Shown here: piece after piece, positions 1-6,450 of the stretch | How positions within the stretch are numbered: the first letter of the stretch is position 1 | Layout: each line of letters begins with the position of its first letter | Assembly (NCBI GenBank): GCA_023415145.1 | Contig: JAEZLW010000056.1 | Location: 1 to 18,976 of the forward strand | DNA from: Bacillota bacterium | Lineage (GTDB): Bacteria > Bacillota > Clostridia > Christensenellales > Aristaeellaceae | Direction of reading: 5' to 3' | DNA: 18,976 nt | Translations under genes and position numbers: made by a program | Notes under the pieces: generated by a model | What the model saw: only the letters and a program-made list of their open reading frames with translations | Databases searched by the model: none | Told to the model about the DNA's origin: nothing

Positions 1-2
1 AA

Positions 3-245
3 CCGAAAGAGGTCCTCCATCTTTTGAAACGGCTCAAAACGCCCATATCCCTTTATGAGATGGGGCTCGATCTTGCCTCACCCGCTTTCCTTACGGCCAT
101 GGGCAACGTACCGGGCCAGCCGGACATGAGGCACCTGCCTTATCAGGTGACAGTGCAGATGGTTCTGGAAGCGGTCAAAAAATTGGAAGACCGGTACGGA
201 TTAAACGGGCTTGATAGGGGGGCGCTGGATTGTTTGCCAACATAA
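3..245 (+). CDS. 3' end of an unidentified gene (possibly iron-ADH/glycerol-1-phosphate dehydrogenase-like)
   Basis: An open frame enters from the left edge and stops with TAA at 243-245, giving about 80 C-terminal residues; the start lies outside the window. There is no recognisable catalytic motif. The stretch around LLKRLKTPISLYEMGLD resembles the helical C-terminal domain of iron-containing alcohol dehydrogenase / sn-glycerol-1-phosphate dehydrogenase proteins, where a similar 'LxxLGxPxxxxELGI' segment occurs, but this is a weak resemblance from memory. It does not look like the end of an amino acid binding protein. Its last 16 bases overlap the start of the downstream permease, so the two are probably co-transcribed and translationally coupled. 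Confidence 0.5.
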   Translation, partial: PKEVLHLLKRLKTPISLYEMGLDLASPAFLTAMGNVPGQPDMRHLPYQVTVQMVLEAVKKLEDRYGLNGLDRGALDCLPT

Positions 246-907
246 TACCAAACATTTTTACAATCATCGAAAAGTTTCCGGGGTTGTTTTTAAAAGGCAT
301 AGGATATACCCTGCTCCTGTCTTTGATCACCGTCTTGCTGGGGACTGTTCTTGGTTCCCTGGTGGCGCTGATGAGGCGGTCGAAGATTGCGCCTACCAGG
401 TGGATCGCCATCGCGTATACGGAGATCATCCGGGGTACGCCGCTGCTGTTGCAGTTGTATATTTTCGCGTTCCTGCTCCCGGCGCTGATTCCGGCTTTGA
501 AAAACGCCAACTTCTTCAACGTGAGCGTCGCGCTGATCCTAAACTCCGCAGGGTATGTGAGCGAAATCATCCGAGCCGGCATCCAGGCCGTGGATAACGG
601 GCAGACAGAGGCGGCCAGGTCCCTGGGGCTCAATTCCCGCCAAACGATGACCCACATCGTTTTTCCCCAGGCCATCAAAAACATTCTGCCAGCGCTGTGC
701 AATGAGTTCGTTACCGTGATCAAGGAAACGTCTCTGGCTGCCACCTTCTTTGTAGGAGACCTGATGACGACCTACAACAACATCAAGGGCATCATGTTCC
801 TGGTGCTGGAGCCCCTGATCGTGATAGGCATTATCTACTTTATACTGACGTTTACACTGAGCAAGGCCGTCGCCGTGCTGGAAAGGAGGCTGAAAGCCAG
901 TGATTGA
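230..907 (+). CDS. Polar amino acid ABC transporter permease (HisM/GlnP family)
   Basis: A 225-residue integral membrane protein, the usual length for single-subunit amino acid permeases of the His/Glu/Gln/Arg family. Visible are a first membrane segment near residues 22-45, the family hallmark EIIRGTPLLLQLY at about 65-77, and the cytoplasmic EAA loop (EAARSLGLNSRQTMTHIVFPQA, about 125-146) that docks on the ATPase. The start is TTG at 230, preceded by a G-rich Shine-Dalgarno at 216-222; the family-typical N-terminus begins here. It overlaps the upstream gene by 16 bases and the downstream ATPase by 8. The substrate is inferred to be a polar or charged amino acid; the binding protein is not in the window. 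Confidence 0.9.
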   Translation: MFANIIPNIFTIIEKFPGLFLKGIGYTLLLSLITVLLGTVLGSLVALMRRSKIAPTRWIAIAYTEIIRGTPLLLQLYIFAFLLPALIPALKNANFFNVSVALILNSAGYVSEIIRAGIQAVDNGQTEAARSLGLNSRQTMTHIVFPQAIKNILPALCNEFVTVIKETSLAATFFVGDLMTTYNNIKGIMFLVLEPLIVIGIIYFILTFTLSKAVAVLERRLKASD

Positions 908-1625
908 AGTACGTGATCTGCATAAAGCTTTCGGTGAGCTTCAAGTGCTCAAGGGGATCACCGAACGGATTGAAAAAGGGGAGGTCGTCACCGTCATCGG
1001 CCCTTCCGGCTCCGGCAAATCCACCTTCCTGCGCTGCCTGAACCTTCTGGAAAAGCCTACCCGGGGGCAGGTACTGTTTCATGATGTGGACCTGACACGA
1101 AAAGATGTGAACATCGACCGGCACCGGCAGAAGATGGGGATGGTGTTCCAGCATTTCAACATCTTCCCGCACCTGACAGTGAAAGACAACATTACCCTGG
1201 CACCTGTTTTGACGGGTAAAAAGAGCAAGGCCGAAATGGAGGACTTCGCAAAGGAGCTGCTCAACCGGGTGGGGCTCATCGATAAGCTGAACGAGCATCC
1301 AAAGCGTCTGTCCGGCGGGCAGAAGCAGCGGTTGGCCATTGTGCGCGCCCTGGCCATGGAGCCGGAAGTAATGCTCTTTGACGAGCCCACCAGCGCCCTG
1401 GACCCGGAAATGGTGGGCGAGGTGCTGGTGGTGATCCAGGACCTGGTGAAAAACGGTATGACCAGCATCATCGTCACCCATGAAATGGGCTTTGCAAGGG
1501 AAGTATCTACCCGGGTGCTGTTCATGGATGAGGGCCGGATTGCCGAGCAGAATACGCCGCAGGAGTTGTTTTCCAATCCGCAAAACCCAAGGACGCAGGA
1601 ATTTTTGAAAAAAGTGCTTCGATAA
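900..1625 (+). CDS. Polar amino acid ABC transporter ATP-binding protein (GlnQ/HisP family)
   Basis: A 241-residue cytoplasmic ATPase that powers the preceding permease. All nucleotide-binding motifs are intact: Walker A GPSGSGKST at 34-42, Q-loop Gln84, signature LSGGQ at 137-141, Walker B VMLFDE at 157-162, D-loop SALD, and H-loop His194 in VTHEMGFA. Length and motif wording match the GlnQ/HisP/ArtP group. The start is GTG at 900, overlapping the permease stop by 8 bases, with a strong AAAGGAGG site at 882-889. A terminator follows 9 bases after the stop, so this is the last gene of the operon. Confidence 0.94.
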   Translation: MIEVRDLHKAFGELQVLKGITERIEKGEVVTVIGPSGSGKSTFLRCLNLLEKPTRGQVLFHDVDLTRKDVNIDRHRQKMGMVFQHFNIFPHLTVKDNITLAPVLTGKKSKAEMEDFAKELLNRVGLIDKLNEHPKRLSGGQKQRLAIVRALAMEPEVMLFDEPTSALDPEMVGEVLVVIQDLVKNGMTSIIVTHEMGFAREVSTRVLFMDEGRIAEQNTPQELFSNPQNPRTQEFLKKVLR

Positions 1626-1633
1626 CGATAAAC

Positions 1634-1668
1634 AAAAAGAGGAACGCTTGAAAAAGCGCTCCTTTTTA
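1634..1668. terminator. Bidirectional Rho-independent terminator
   Basis: An imperfect stem pairs AAAAAGAGGAACGC (1634-1647) with GCGCTCCTTTTT (1656-1667). T-runs lie at the 3' side on both strands (CCTTTTTAC on plus, CTCTTTTTG on minus). It sits between the convergent ABC operon and the phosphofructokinase operon and probably ends both. Confidence 0.8.
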
Positions 1669-1688
1669 CTTGATGCCATTGCCTGTTA

Positions 1689-2054
1689 TCAATGCCGCAT
1701 CCGTTTGGCCAGCATATAGGCGGGCAAGGATAAAAGGCTCCACAGCGCCGCGTATTGAGGACAAATTTGCCCGTCCACATGCATAGGAAACCGGGAATAA
1801 TCCCATATCTGATGGCGGCGGTTCACCGTACGGCCCATCACATATTCCAATGCGGTGATGGCCGCGCCGCCCGCCAGGCATTTTTGCCACATGGGCCGCC
1901 CGGCCATCCGTTTGCTCAGACGATTCAGCACATACAGCCCCGTGCCGCCCGCCACTGACATGGAGGGCGCCGTCCGTCCGCGCCATATTAGCTCAAGCAA
2001 CGGGTAGGCCGCCGCACCCATGGCAAATAGTTTCAGATCCTGTTTCAAGCGCAT
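1689..2054 (-). CDS. Small CmpB-like membrane protein (putative ABC-transporter type IV, PF06541-like)
   Basis: A 121-residue hydrophobic protein with about four membrane segments (roughly 8-26, 32-48, 62-80 and 100-117). The central to C-terminal pattern EYVMGRTVNRRHQIWDYS followed by ICPQYAALW matches the conserved E..G......WDYS...G.IC..Y..W signature of the CmpB family, whose function is unknown. ATG at 2054 is chosen over an upstream GTG at 2063, because AAGAGGTG lies at the right distance from the ATG. It starts 40 bases after phosphofructokinase on the same strand and is probably its operon partner. The start codon sits inside a predicted hairpin (separate entry). Confidence 0.65.
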   Translation of the reverse strand: MRLKQDLKLFAMGAAAYPLLELIWRGRTAPSMSVAGGTGLYVLNRLSKRMAGRPMWQKCLAGGAAITALEYVMGRTVNRRHQIWDYSRFPMHVDGQICPQYAALWSLLSLPAYMLAKRMRH

Positions 2055-2081
2055 GCGCGTCACCTCTTATATAGCATGCGC
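2049..2081 (-). promoter_or_regulatory. Hairpin enclosing the ribosome binding site and start codon of the CmpB-like gene
   Basis: In the minus-strand mRNA, GCGCATGC (2081-2074) can pair perfectly with GCATGCGC (2056-2049). The 17-base loop (2057-2073) contains the Shine-Dalgarno AAGAGGTG, and the 3' arm contains the ATG start. Pairing would be expected to hinder initiation. The structure is seen in sequence; the regulatory role is inferred. Confidence 0.4.
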
Positions 2082-2094
2082 GATTTCCAGTAGA

Positions 2095-3168
2095 TTAATC
2101 CCCGAAAGAGATGCCGATGTTCCGGGCAAGCTGTACCATTTGGTGGTCAGGATTCACCTGCTTTAAAACCCCGGCAATATCCTTGAGCGCGTTGTGGGTG
2201 ACGGTATTGCCTGCCAGTGCGACGCTGACGCCATAAATATCGTCCCGTATGAGCTGTGCGGCATGCACGCCAAACTGAGTAGCCAATACCCGGTCGTAGG
2301 CACTGGGGCTTCCGCCCCGCTGAATGTGGCCAGGAACGACGGATCGGGCTTCCACGCCCACCATTTCAGACAATTGGGAGGCAATTCGGGCGGCAATGCT
2401 GAAGCCGGGGCAGGCCGCACGGGATGCCTCCCGTTCCTTTTTCTTCTGCCTGGATTCCTCCAGGTCCATGGCACCTTCCGCTACGGCAATGATGGAGAAG
2501 GGCTTTTTGCTGTTGGCTCGTTGTTCCACCACCTTGGCTACCTTTTTGATGTCGTAGGGGATCTCGGGCAGCAATACAACGTCCGCACCACCTGCGACTC
2601 CGGCATATAGCGTTAGCCAGCCGGCCTTGTTGCCCATCAGCTCGATCACCATGCACCGGCCATGGCTGGTGGCGGTGGTGTGAATGCGGTCGATGACTTC
2701 CGTGGCAATATCCACCGCTGTATGAAAGCCAAAGGTGAAGTCTGTACCGTACAGATCGTTGTCGATGGTCTTGGGCAGACCGATGATATTGAGTCCTTCC
2801 TGGCTGAGCAGGTTGGCCGTCTTGTGGGTGCCGTTGCCGCCCAGTGTGACGAGGCAATCCAGGCGCATGGCCTTGTAATTGTCTTTCATGGCTGCAACCT
2901 TGTCTACATTATCGTCCCCAATCACACGCATGTTCCGAAACGGCTGACGGCTGGCACCCAGAATCGTGCCGCCCAGGGTGAGGATGCCGGAAAACTGTTT
3001 GCGGTCCATGAGCTGATAATCGCCCTGGATCAGGCCACGGTAGCCGTCCCTGATGCCGATGATCTCCGCATCGAACAGCTCGTAGGCCGCCCTGGCGACA
3101 CCACGGATGGCCGCGTTCAGGCCCGGACAGTCTCCCCCGCTGGTCAGGATGCCGATCCGCTTTTTCAT
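2095..3168 (-). CDS. 6-phosphofructokinase, group III-like (GGNGT / PKTIDND type)
   Basis: Phosphorylates fructose 6-phosphate to fructose 1,6-bisphosphate in glycolysis. Numbered from an alternative ATG at 3174, the protein shows TSGGDCPGLNAAIRG (11-25, phosphate binding), GGNGT (112-116) replacing the usual GGDGS, PKTIDND (134-140) with catalytic Asp138, MGNKAGWLTL (180-189) and the substrate-binding PGHIQRGGSPSAYDR (281-295). Gly at the position after Asn plus Lys135 is the residue pair associated with the third phosphofructokinase group, so ATP or PPi as donor is not settled by sequence. ATG at 3168 is preferred because GGGGGA lies 8 bases upstream, whereas it almost touches the ATG at 3174. 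The product is 357 residues. Confidence 0.92.
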   Translation of the reverse strand: MKKRIGILTSGGDCPGLNAAIRGVARAAYELFDAEIIGIRDGYRGLIQGDYQLMDRKQFSGILTLGGTILGASRQPFRNMRVIGDDNVDKVAAMKDNYKAMRLDCLVTLGGNGTHKTANLLSQEGLNIIGLPKTIDNDLYGTDFTFGFHTAVDIATEVIDRIHTTATSHGRCMVIELMGNKAGWLTLYAGVAGGADVVLLPEIPYDIKKVAKVVEQRANSKKPFSIIAVAEGAMDLEESRQKKKEREASRAACPGFSIAARIASQLSEMVGVEARSVVPGHIQRGGSPSAYDRVLATQFGVHAAQLIRDDIYGVSVALAGNTVTHNALKDIAGVLKQVNPDHQMVQLARNIGISFGD

Positions 3169-3203
3169 AAACATTCCCCCGCTTCTTCTTCCTCTCTTCC
3201 CTG

Positions 3204-3209
3204 ATTATA
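3204..3209 (-). promoter_or_regulatory. Candidate -10 box for the phosphofructokinase operon
   Basis: A perfect TATAAT on the minus strand lies about 36 bases upstream of the phosphofructokinase start. The -35 region (near TTTCCT, 17 bases upstream) is poor. Confidence 0.4.
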
Positions 3210-3271
3210 CCACAGGGAGGGGAAGCAGGAAACGGGGGAAGCCTTCTTTTTTCGCCGTGCCTATGCGGCTC

Positions 3272-3300
3272 TTGACAAAGGGCGTATACTGGAAGTGATT
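3272..3300 (+). promoter_or_regulatory. Candidate promoter for the editing-protein gene
   Basis: A perfect -35 TTGACA (3272-3277) precedes the editing-protein gene. The -10 element at 17-18 bases (GTGATT/TGATTT) is weak, so only the -35 box is well supported. Confidence 0.35.
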
Positions 3301-3320
3301 TTTTACAGCGGAGGGCTATC

Positions 3321-3815
3321 ATGGACAGCCGGGATATAGTAATCAGCGCTTTGCGGGAATGGAGCGTTCCCTTTGAGCATTATACACATCAAGAAGCCCA
3401 TACCGTAGATGATTGCCTGAAGATGGATTTTCTATCACCGGACGTGGTGATCTGCAAGAACGTTTTCCTATGCAACAGGCAGCAGACGCAGTTTTATTTG
3501 ATGATGATGCATCCATACAAGCAGTTCCGAACGGCGGAGGTGAGCAAGGAACTGGGTGTATCCCGCTTGAGCTTCGCGCCGGACGAACTGCTGCCCCGGA
3601 TGCTAGGGCTGCTGCCCGGAGCGGTGAGCCCGCTGGGGCTTTTGTTTGACAGGGAGCGCCGGGTGACACTGGTGTGTGACAGGGCAGTGAAGGAGTATCC
3701 GCGCATCGCTTTCCATCCCTGTGTCAATACAGAAACGGTGATCTTTCAAAGCAACGATTTCTTTGATAAGGTGCTGCCCCGCCTGAATGCGGTACCTGCG
3801 TGGGTACTGCAATAG
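3321..3815 (+). CDS. YbaK/ProXp-ala-type prolyl-tRNA editing protein
   Basis: A 164-residue free-standing editing domain that by family hydrolyses mischarged tRNA, typically Ala-tRNA(Pro), in the cytoplasm. Visible hallmarks are the conserved Lys in VVICKNVFL (Lys46), the following strand FYLMMM (58-63), LGVSRLSFAPDELL (78-91) and the GLLPGAVSPLGLL loop (96-108), matching the GxxPGxVxPxG motif of the INS/ProX family. Length matches ProXp-ala (about 165-170). GGAGGG at 3310-3315 supports ATG 3321. It is divergent from phosphofructokinase and converges with the SH3b gene, so it is probably monocistronic. The exact tRNA substrate cannot be told from sequence. Confidence 0.85.
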   Translation: MDSRDIVISALREWSVPFEHYTHQEAHTVDDCLKMDFLSPDVVICKNVFLCNRQQTQFYLMMMHPYKQFRTAEVSKELGVSRLSFAPDELLPRMLGLLPGAVSPLGLLFDRERRVTLVCDRAVKEYPRIAFHPCVNTETVIFQSNDFFDKVLPRLNAVPAWVLQ

Positions 3816-3821
3816 GCAGCA

Positions 3822-4985
3822 TCATTTTAAGAATGCCGATACGGCGTAGCCTGTCTTGCTTCCATAGCGCACCTTCACCCAGTCTGTACCTGGGATGAGC
3901 ACTTCCACGATATCGCCATGGTCCATGCGGGCCAGCACCTGGGTGCCGGTGATGCTGGGGCCGCTGCGCAGGTTGACAAAGCTGCGGTTGGGATGGGTGA
4001 CGGTCATTTCCGGTATGGCGGGCAGGTTGTAAAAGGCAAGGTATTTGGACATCATGAAGCCTGTTTTGCCTGATGCATCCACCGTGACATGGCTCCATTC
4101 GCTGCCCATAGAAAGCACGGTAAGGCGCGTGCCGTTATTGTACTGGCCAAGAACCTTGCTGTTTGTGCTGGGGCTTTCCCGAAGGTACAGCACCTGGGTG
4201 GCTTTGGGGTTTTTGACCACGGCGTAGGGTTCCTTGGGGGCCGCTCCGCCGCTGCCTCCGTTTACAAGAATGCCTTCTTGAAGAAAATCAGTGCTCATAT
4301 AACCTTGGTAGCCGTCAATGGAAACCTTCCACCAGCCGTCGCCCCGGTTTAAAACCATTACATACCGGCCGCCTTTGAACTGGCGGATGGAGGGATACTG
4401 CATCCCCGGCCCGGTTCTCAGGTTCAAGCCCGTGTTGTTGGGAGTAACGATGGTGGCGATGTCATCGCTGCCAACCATAGCGTCCAGCTTCAGGTATTCG
4501 GCGCGAAAGTAGCCCAGCGTGCCATCAACGGATACAAGGTACCATCCGCCGGTATTTCCTAAAACCGGCGCTGGGGTTCCATCGTAATAGATGCCAAGCA
4601 CCTGGGCGGAATAGCTGGGTTCCTTGCGCAGGTTCAGAAACTGGGTTGGCTTGGGGTTTAGAACAGTGGCGATGGTGGTATACCCGGTGATACCCTTGTT
4701 CAGGAAATTGCGGCTCATATAACCGGTTTTTCCATCGGGGGTGACCACCGCATACCAGTTCCCCGGCGCGTCGGATATTTGCATCCAGGTACCGGGAGGG
4801 TATGCGCCAAGCCAGGTGCTGTCGGCGCTGGGCCCTTTGCGCAGGTTCAGTCGTGTGGTGTTGTAGACGACGGCGAATTCATCGACGGCCAGGGCTGTGG
4901 CGCTGGTTGATAAAAGTACCAGGACCAATACCAGGGCCGCCCATCTTTTGTGAAGAGGGGAATGGCGCCTTTTCATATTCACCAT
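3822..4985 (-). CDS. Secreted protein with five SH3b (SH3_3) repeats
   Basis: A 387-residue exported protein. Residues 1-33 form a signal peptide: basic MKRRHSPLHKR, a hydrophobic core, and an ATALA cleavage site before VDEF. The mature part is almost entirely five bacterial SH3 repeats, each with the (L/V)xLRxxPS/G core, at about 46, 117, 187, 267 and 337; each ends in a KTGY/LGYF/QGYM strand. A Gly/Ser-rich linker at about 243-249 separates repeats 3 and 4. No enzymatic domain (amidase, NlpC/P60) is attached, so it probably binds cell-wall peptide or glycan without cleaving it. ATG 4985 has an AAAGGAGAG site about 8 bases upstream; a second ATG at 4976 is less well placed. Confidence 0.88.
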   Translation of the reverse strand: MVNMKRRHSPLHKRWAALVLVLVLLSTSATALAVDEFAVVYNTTRLNLRKGPSADSTWLGAYPPGTWMQISDAPGNWYAVVTPDGKTGYMSRNFLNKGITGYTTIATVLNPKPTQFLNLRKEPSYSAQVLGIYYDGTPAPVLGNTGGWYLVSVDGTLGYFRAEYLKLDAMVGSDDIATIVTPNNTGLNLRTGPGMQYPSIRQFKGGRYVMVLNRGDGWWKVSIDGYQGYMSTDFLQEGILVNGGSGGAAPKEPYAVVKNPKATQVLYLRESPSTNSKVLGQYNNGTRLTVLSMGSEWSHVTVDASGKTGFMMSKYLAFYNLPAIPEMTVTHPNRSFVNLRSGPSITGTQVLARMDHGDIVEVLIPGTDWVKVRYGSKTGYAVSAFLK

Positions 4986-5010
4986 TTTCCGATCTCTCCT
5001 TTAGGGCTTA

Positions 5011-5167
5011 TACCAATTCAAAACCTGCCTGCCTCGCTGCTGTGGATCTTTTCACACATGACTGCGTCATCTTTCGCTCCACGTAGCGCTGCTACGCGTC
5101 GCTCCTGCTCCTTGTCCTGTACGAAAATTTCTCACAGCATCGGAAGCATTCAATTTTTTCATTGGTA
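5011..5167. repeat. 157 bp imperfect palindrome, MITE/REP-like element
   Basis: The element begins TACCAAT and ends ATTGGTA (perfect 7 bp terminal inverted repeat). Its arms stay similar inward: CGCTGCTGTG at 5035-5044 mirrors CACAGCATCG at 5133-5142. The exact centre is a perfect hairpin, CGTAGC-gct-GCTACG (5082-5096, centred on base 5089, which is also the midpoint of the whole element). A second perfect small hairpin, ATGAC-tgc-GTCAT, lies at 5058-5070. There is no coding potential. This fills most of the 324 bp gap between the SH3b and TlyA genes. The shape suits a non-autonomous mobile element or a structured intergenic repeat; only one copy is present here. Confidence 0.7.
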
Positions 5168-5189
5168 GTAGGACTATTGCCCTTCACCT

Positions 5190-5290
5190 AAAAAACGGAG
5201 CAGGCCATGAAAATATTCCCTGAATCCGGCATTTTCGTTAGCTTTTACATTGCCGGTTATTGGGAATTTTCCATGGCCCGCCTTTCGTTT
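5190..5290 (-). terminator. Extended hairpin ending in T6, probable terminator of the TlyA gene
   Basis: A roughly 100-base imperfect palindrome has matching blocks GGCCATG/CATGGCC (5203-5209 with 5272-5278), ATTCCC/GGGAAT (5215-5220 with 5262-5267) and CCGGCA/TGCCGG (5226-5231 with 5251-5256). Read on the minus strand it begins 20 bases after the TlyA stop and ends in TTTTTT (5195-5190), as a Rho-independent terminator would. It is far longer than needed for termination, so it may be a second palindromic repeat that was co-opted. Confidence 0.6.
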
Positions 5291-5309
5291 AACAGATGGA
5301 AAGATGACG

Positions 5310-6140
5310 TCAGGTTTTTCGATAACTATGTAGCTGCAATACTCTTTGTACGGCATTTTGCGCTTTTTCGCTCAGGTCTATCTCTACTGGCTGTTCCCCC
5401 AGCGCAACGTGCAGAAAAAATTCCAGCGTGCCCTGGTTGCCGGTGACTGGGCTGTTGGTTATGTTGACAACCTGCACGCCCGGCAAGCCGTTCAAATCCT
5501 GTATCAGGCGAAGCAAAAGGGGATGATAGGCGTCCTCGGAAATGACGCCAGTGCGCCGTGCCGCCGCATCCTCTACTTCAAACAGCGGCTTGACCAGACA
5601 CACAAGCTCTCCCTTGCCGCCCATGATATTTGCAAACACCGGTACAGCCTTTCGAAGGGAAAGATAACTCAAGTCCACACTGGCCAGATCGGGCCTTGGG
5701 GATAATGACAGCAGCTTTTCATCACTGATGTTTGTTTTTTCCAGGTTGACCACCTTGGGATGCTGCCTCAGGCTCCCCGCCAGTTGGCCAAAGCCTACCT
5801 CTACGGCATAGACAAGCGCTGCCCCGCTTTTTACAAGGCAGTCGGTAAAGCCGCCGGTGCATGCGCCGGCATCAATGCACACGCGTCCTTCGGCACGGAT
5901 GCGAAAATCCTGCAAGGCACCTTGCAGCTTCAATCCGCCTTTGGCCACATAGGGCAGTTCCCTGCCCTTGACCAAAAGGGGTTTGTCGCAGGGAACAAGC
6001 TGGGCAGGGCTTGCAATGCGCTCCTGTCCGCAGAATACCTGCCCGCTCAGGAAGTAGGGAAGCGCCTCGTCCTTGGAGCGGAAGAAGCCTTCGTCCATAA
6101 GCCTTTCAATTGCTTTGCGCTTTGCCGCTTTGTTTTTCAA
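5310..6140 (-). CDS. TlyA-family rRNA 2'-O-methyltransferase
   Basis: A 276-residue S-adenosylmethionine-dependent methyltransferase; TlyA enzymes methylate cytidine 2'-hydroxyls in 16S and/or 23S rRNA. Residues 1-60 form an S4 RNA-binding domain (SKDEALPYFLSGQVF). The FtsJ/RrmJ-like catalytic domain follows, with AKGGLKL (67-72), SAM motif DAGACTGGFTD (90-100, Cys where Ser is usual), SVDLSYLSL (154-162) and LVKPLFE (182-188). The K-D-K-E tetrad is Lys71, Asp156, Lys184, Glu240. The start is TTG at 6140 with a perfect AGGAGG site 7 bases upstream; no ATG in this frame is as well placed. A TATAAT on the same strand lies at 6172-6167. Haemolysin labels often given to this family are historical. 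Confidence 0.9.
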   Translation of the reverse strand: MKNKAAKRKAIERLMDEGFFRSKDEALPYFLSGQVFCGQERIASPAQLVPCDKPLLVKGRELPYVAKGGLKLQGALQDFRIRAEGRVCIDAGACTGGFTDCLVKSGAALVYAVEVGFGQLAGSLRQHPKVVNLEKTNISDEKLLSLSPRPDLASVDLSYLSLRKAVPVFANIMGGKGELVCLVKPLFEVEDAAARRTGVISEDAYHPLLLRLIQDLNGLPGVQVVNITNSPVTGNQGTLEFFLHVALGEQPVEIDLSEKAQNAVQRVLQLHSYRKT

Positions 6141-6166
6141 GCAGGTCCTCCTGGTTCGTTTTTTCC

Positions 6167-6172
6167 ATTATA
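6167..6172 (-). promoter_or_regulatory. Candidate -10 box for the TlyA gene
   Basis: A perfect TATAAT on the minus strand lies about 27 bases before the TTG start. The best -35 (TTGTGA) is 19 bases away, slightly too far, so the promoter is tentative. Confidence 0.4.
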
Positions 6173-6284
6173 CCACGGACAGGCAATATTTTCACAAGCA
6201 TGCAAGGGAAAAAACGAATCAGCACCGCTTGTTTGCATTCGGAAGCATCATTCTTAAACCCTCTTACCAGCGTACAGACGCTTA

Positions 6285-6407
6285 CTACTCGGACATCATC
6301 TCTTTCGCCAGGGATAGAATCGTTTTTGCCCGTTCATCCTTGATGCTGTTGATACAATCATAGGATACACACATTTCGGATATAGGTTTTCCCTTGAATG
6401 TATCCAT
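6285..6407 (-). CDS. Possible 40-codon small protein gene or gene remnant
   Basis: Minus-strand ATG at 6407 to TAG at 6285 reads MDTFKGKPISEMCVSYDCIN and then INSIKDERAKTILSLAKEMMSE. The composition is protein-like: a Cys-containing N-terminal half and an amphipathic, charged C-terminal helix. Upstream AAGGA is about 11 bases away, which is weak. The ORF's 5' end overlaps the plus-strand MFS promoter. The rest of this 310 bp intergenic region (6141-6450) holds only promoter elements. It could be a real small protein, the C-terminal relic of a lost gene, or chance; the family was not recognised. Confidence 0.3.
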   Translation of the reverse strand: MDTFKGKPISEMCVSYDCINSIKDERAKTILSLAKEMMSE

Positions 6408-6422
6408 TAATTGTGATATCCT
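6394..6422 (+). promoter_or_regulatory. Promoter of the MFS / aldo-keto reductase operon
   Basis: TTGAAT (6394-6399), a 17-base spacer and TATCCT (6417-6422), with the MFS start 29 bases downstream. Spacing is ideal and both boxes are reasonable. Confidence 0.5.
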
Positions 6423-6450
6423 TGATCAAAGTGCGTTCAAGGAGCATGCC

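Noticed and set aside
852..1679. Long minus-strand open frame of about 275 codons opposite the ABC ATPase.
   Set aside because: It is fully antisense to a gene with intact ATPase motifs, shows no domain and is His/Leu/Gln-rich, as expected of a codon-bias shadow.
5007..5012. Minus-strand TATAAG with upstream TG at the edge of the 157 bp element, looking like an extended -10 promoter for the SH3b gene.
   Set aside because: Transcription would start near base 5000, inside the Shine-Dalgarno of that gene, so the mRNA would lack a usable ribosome binding site.
5174..5356. Minus-strand 60-codon frame across the second palindrome.
   Set aside because: It reads through the inverted repeat and overlaps the TlyA 3' end in another frame; no ribosome binding site or family resemblance.
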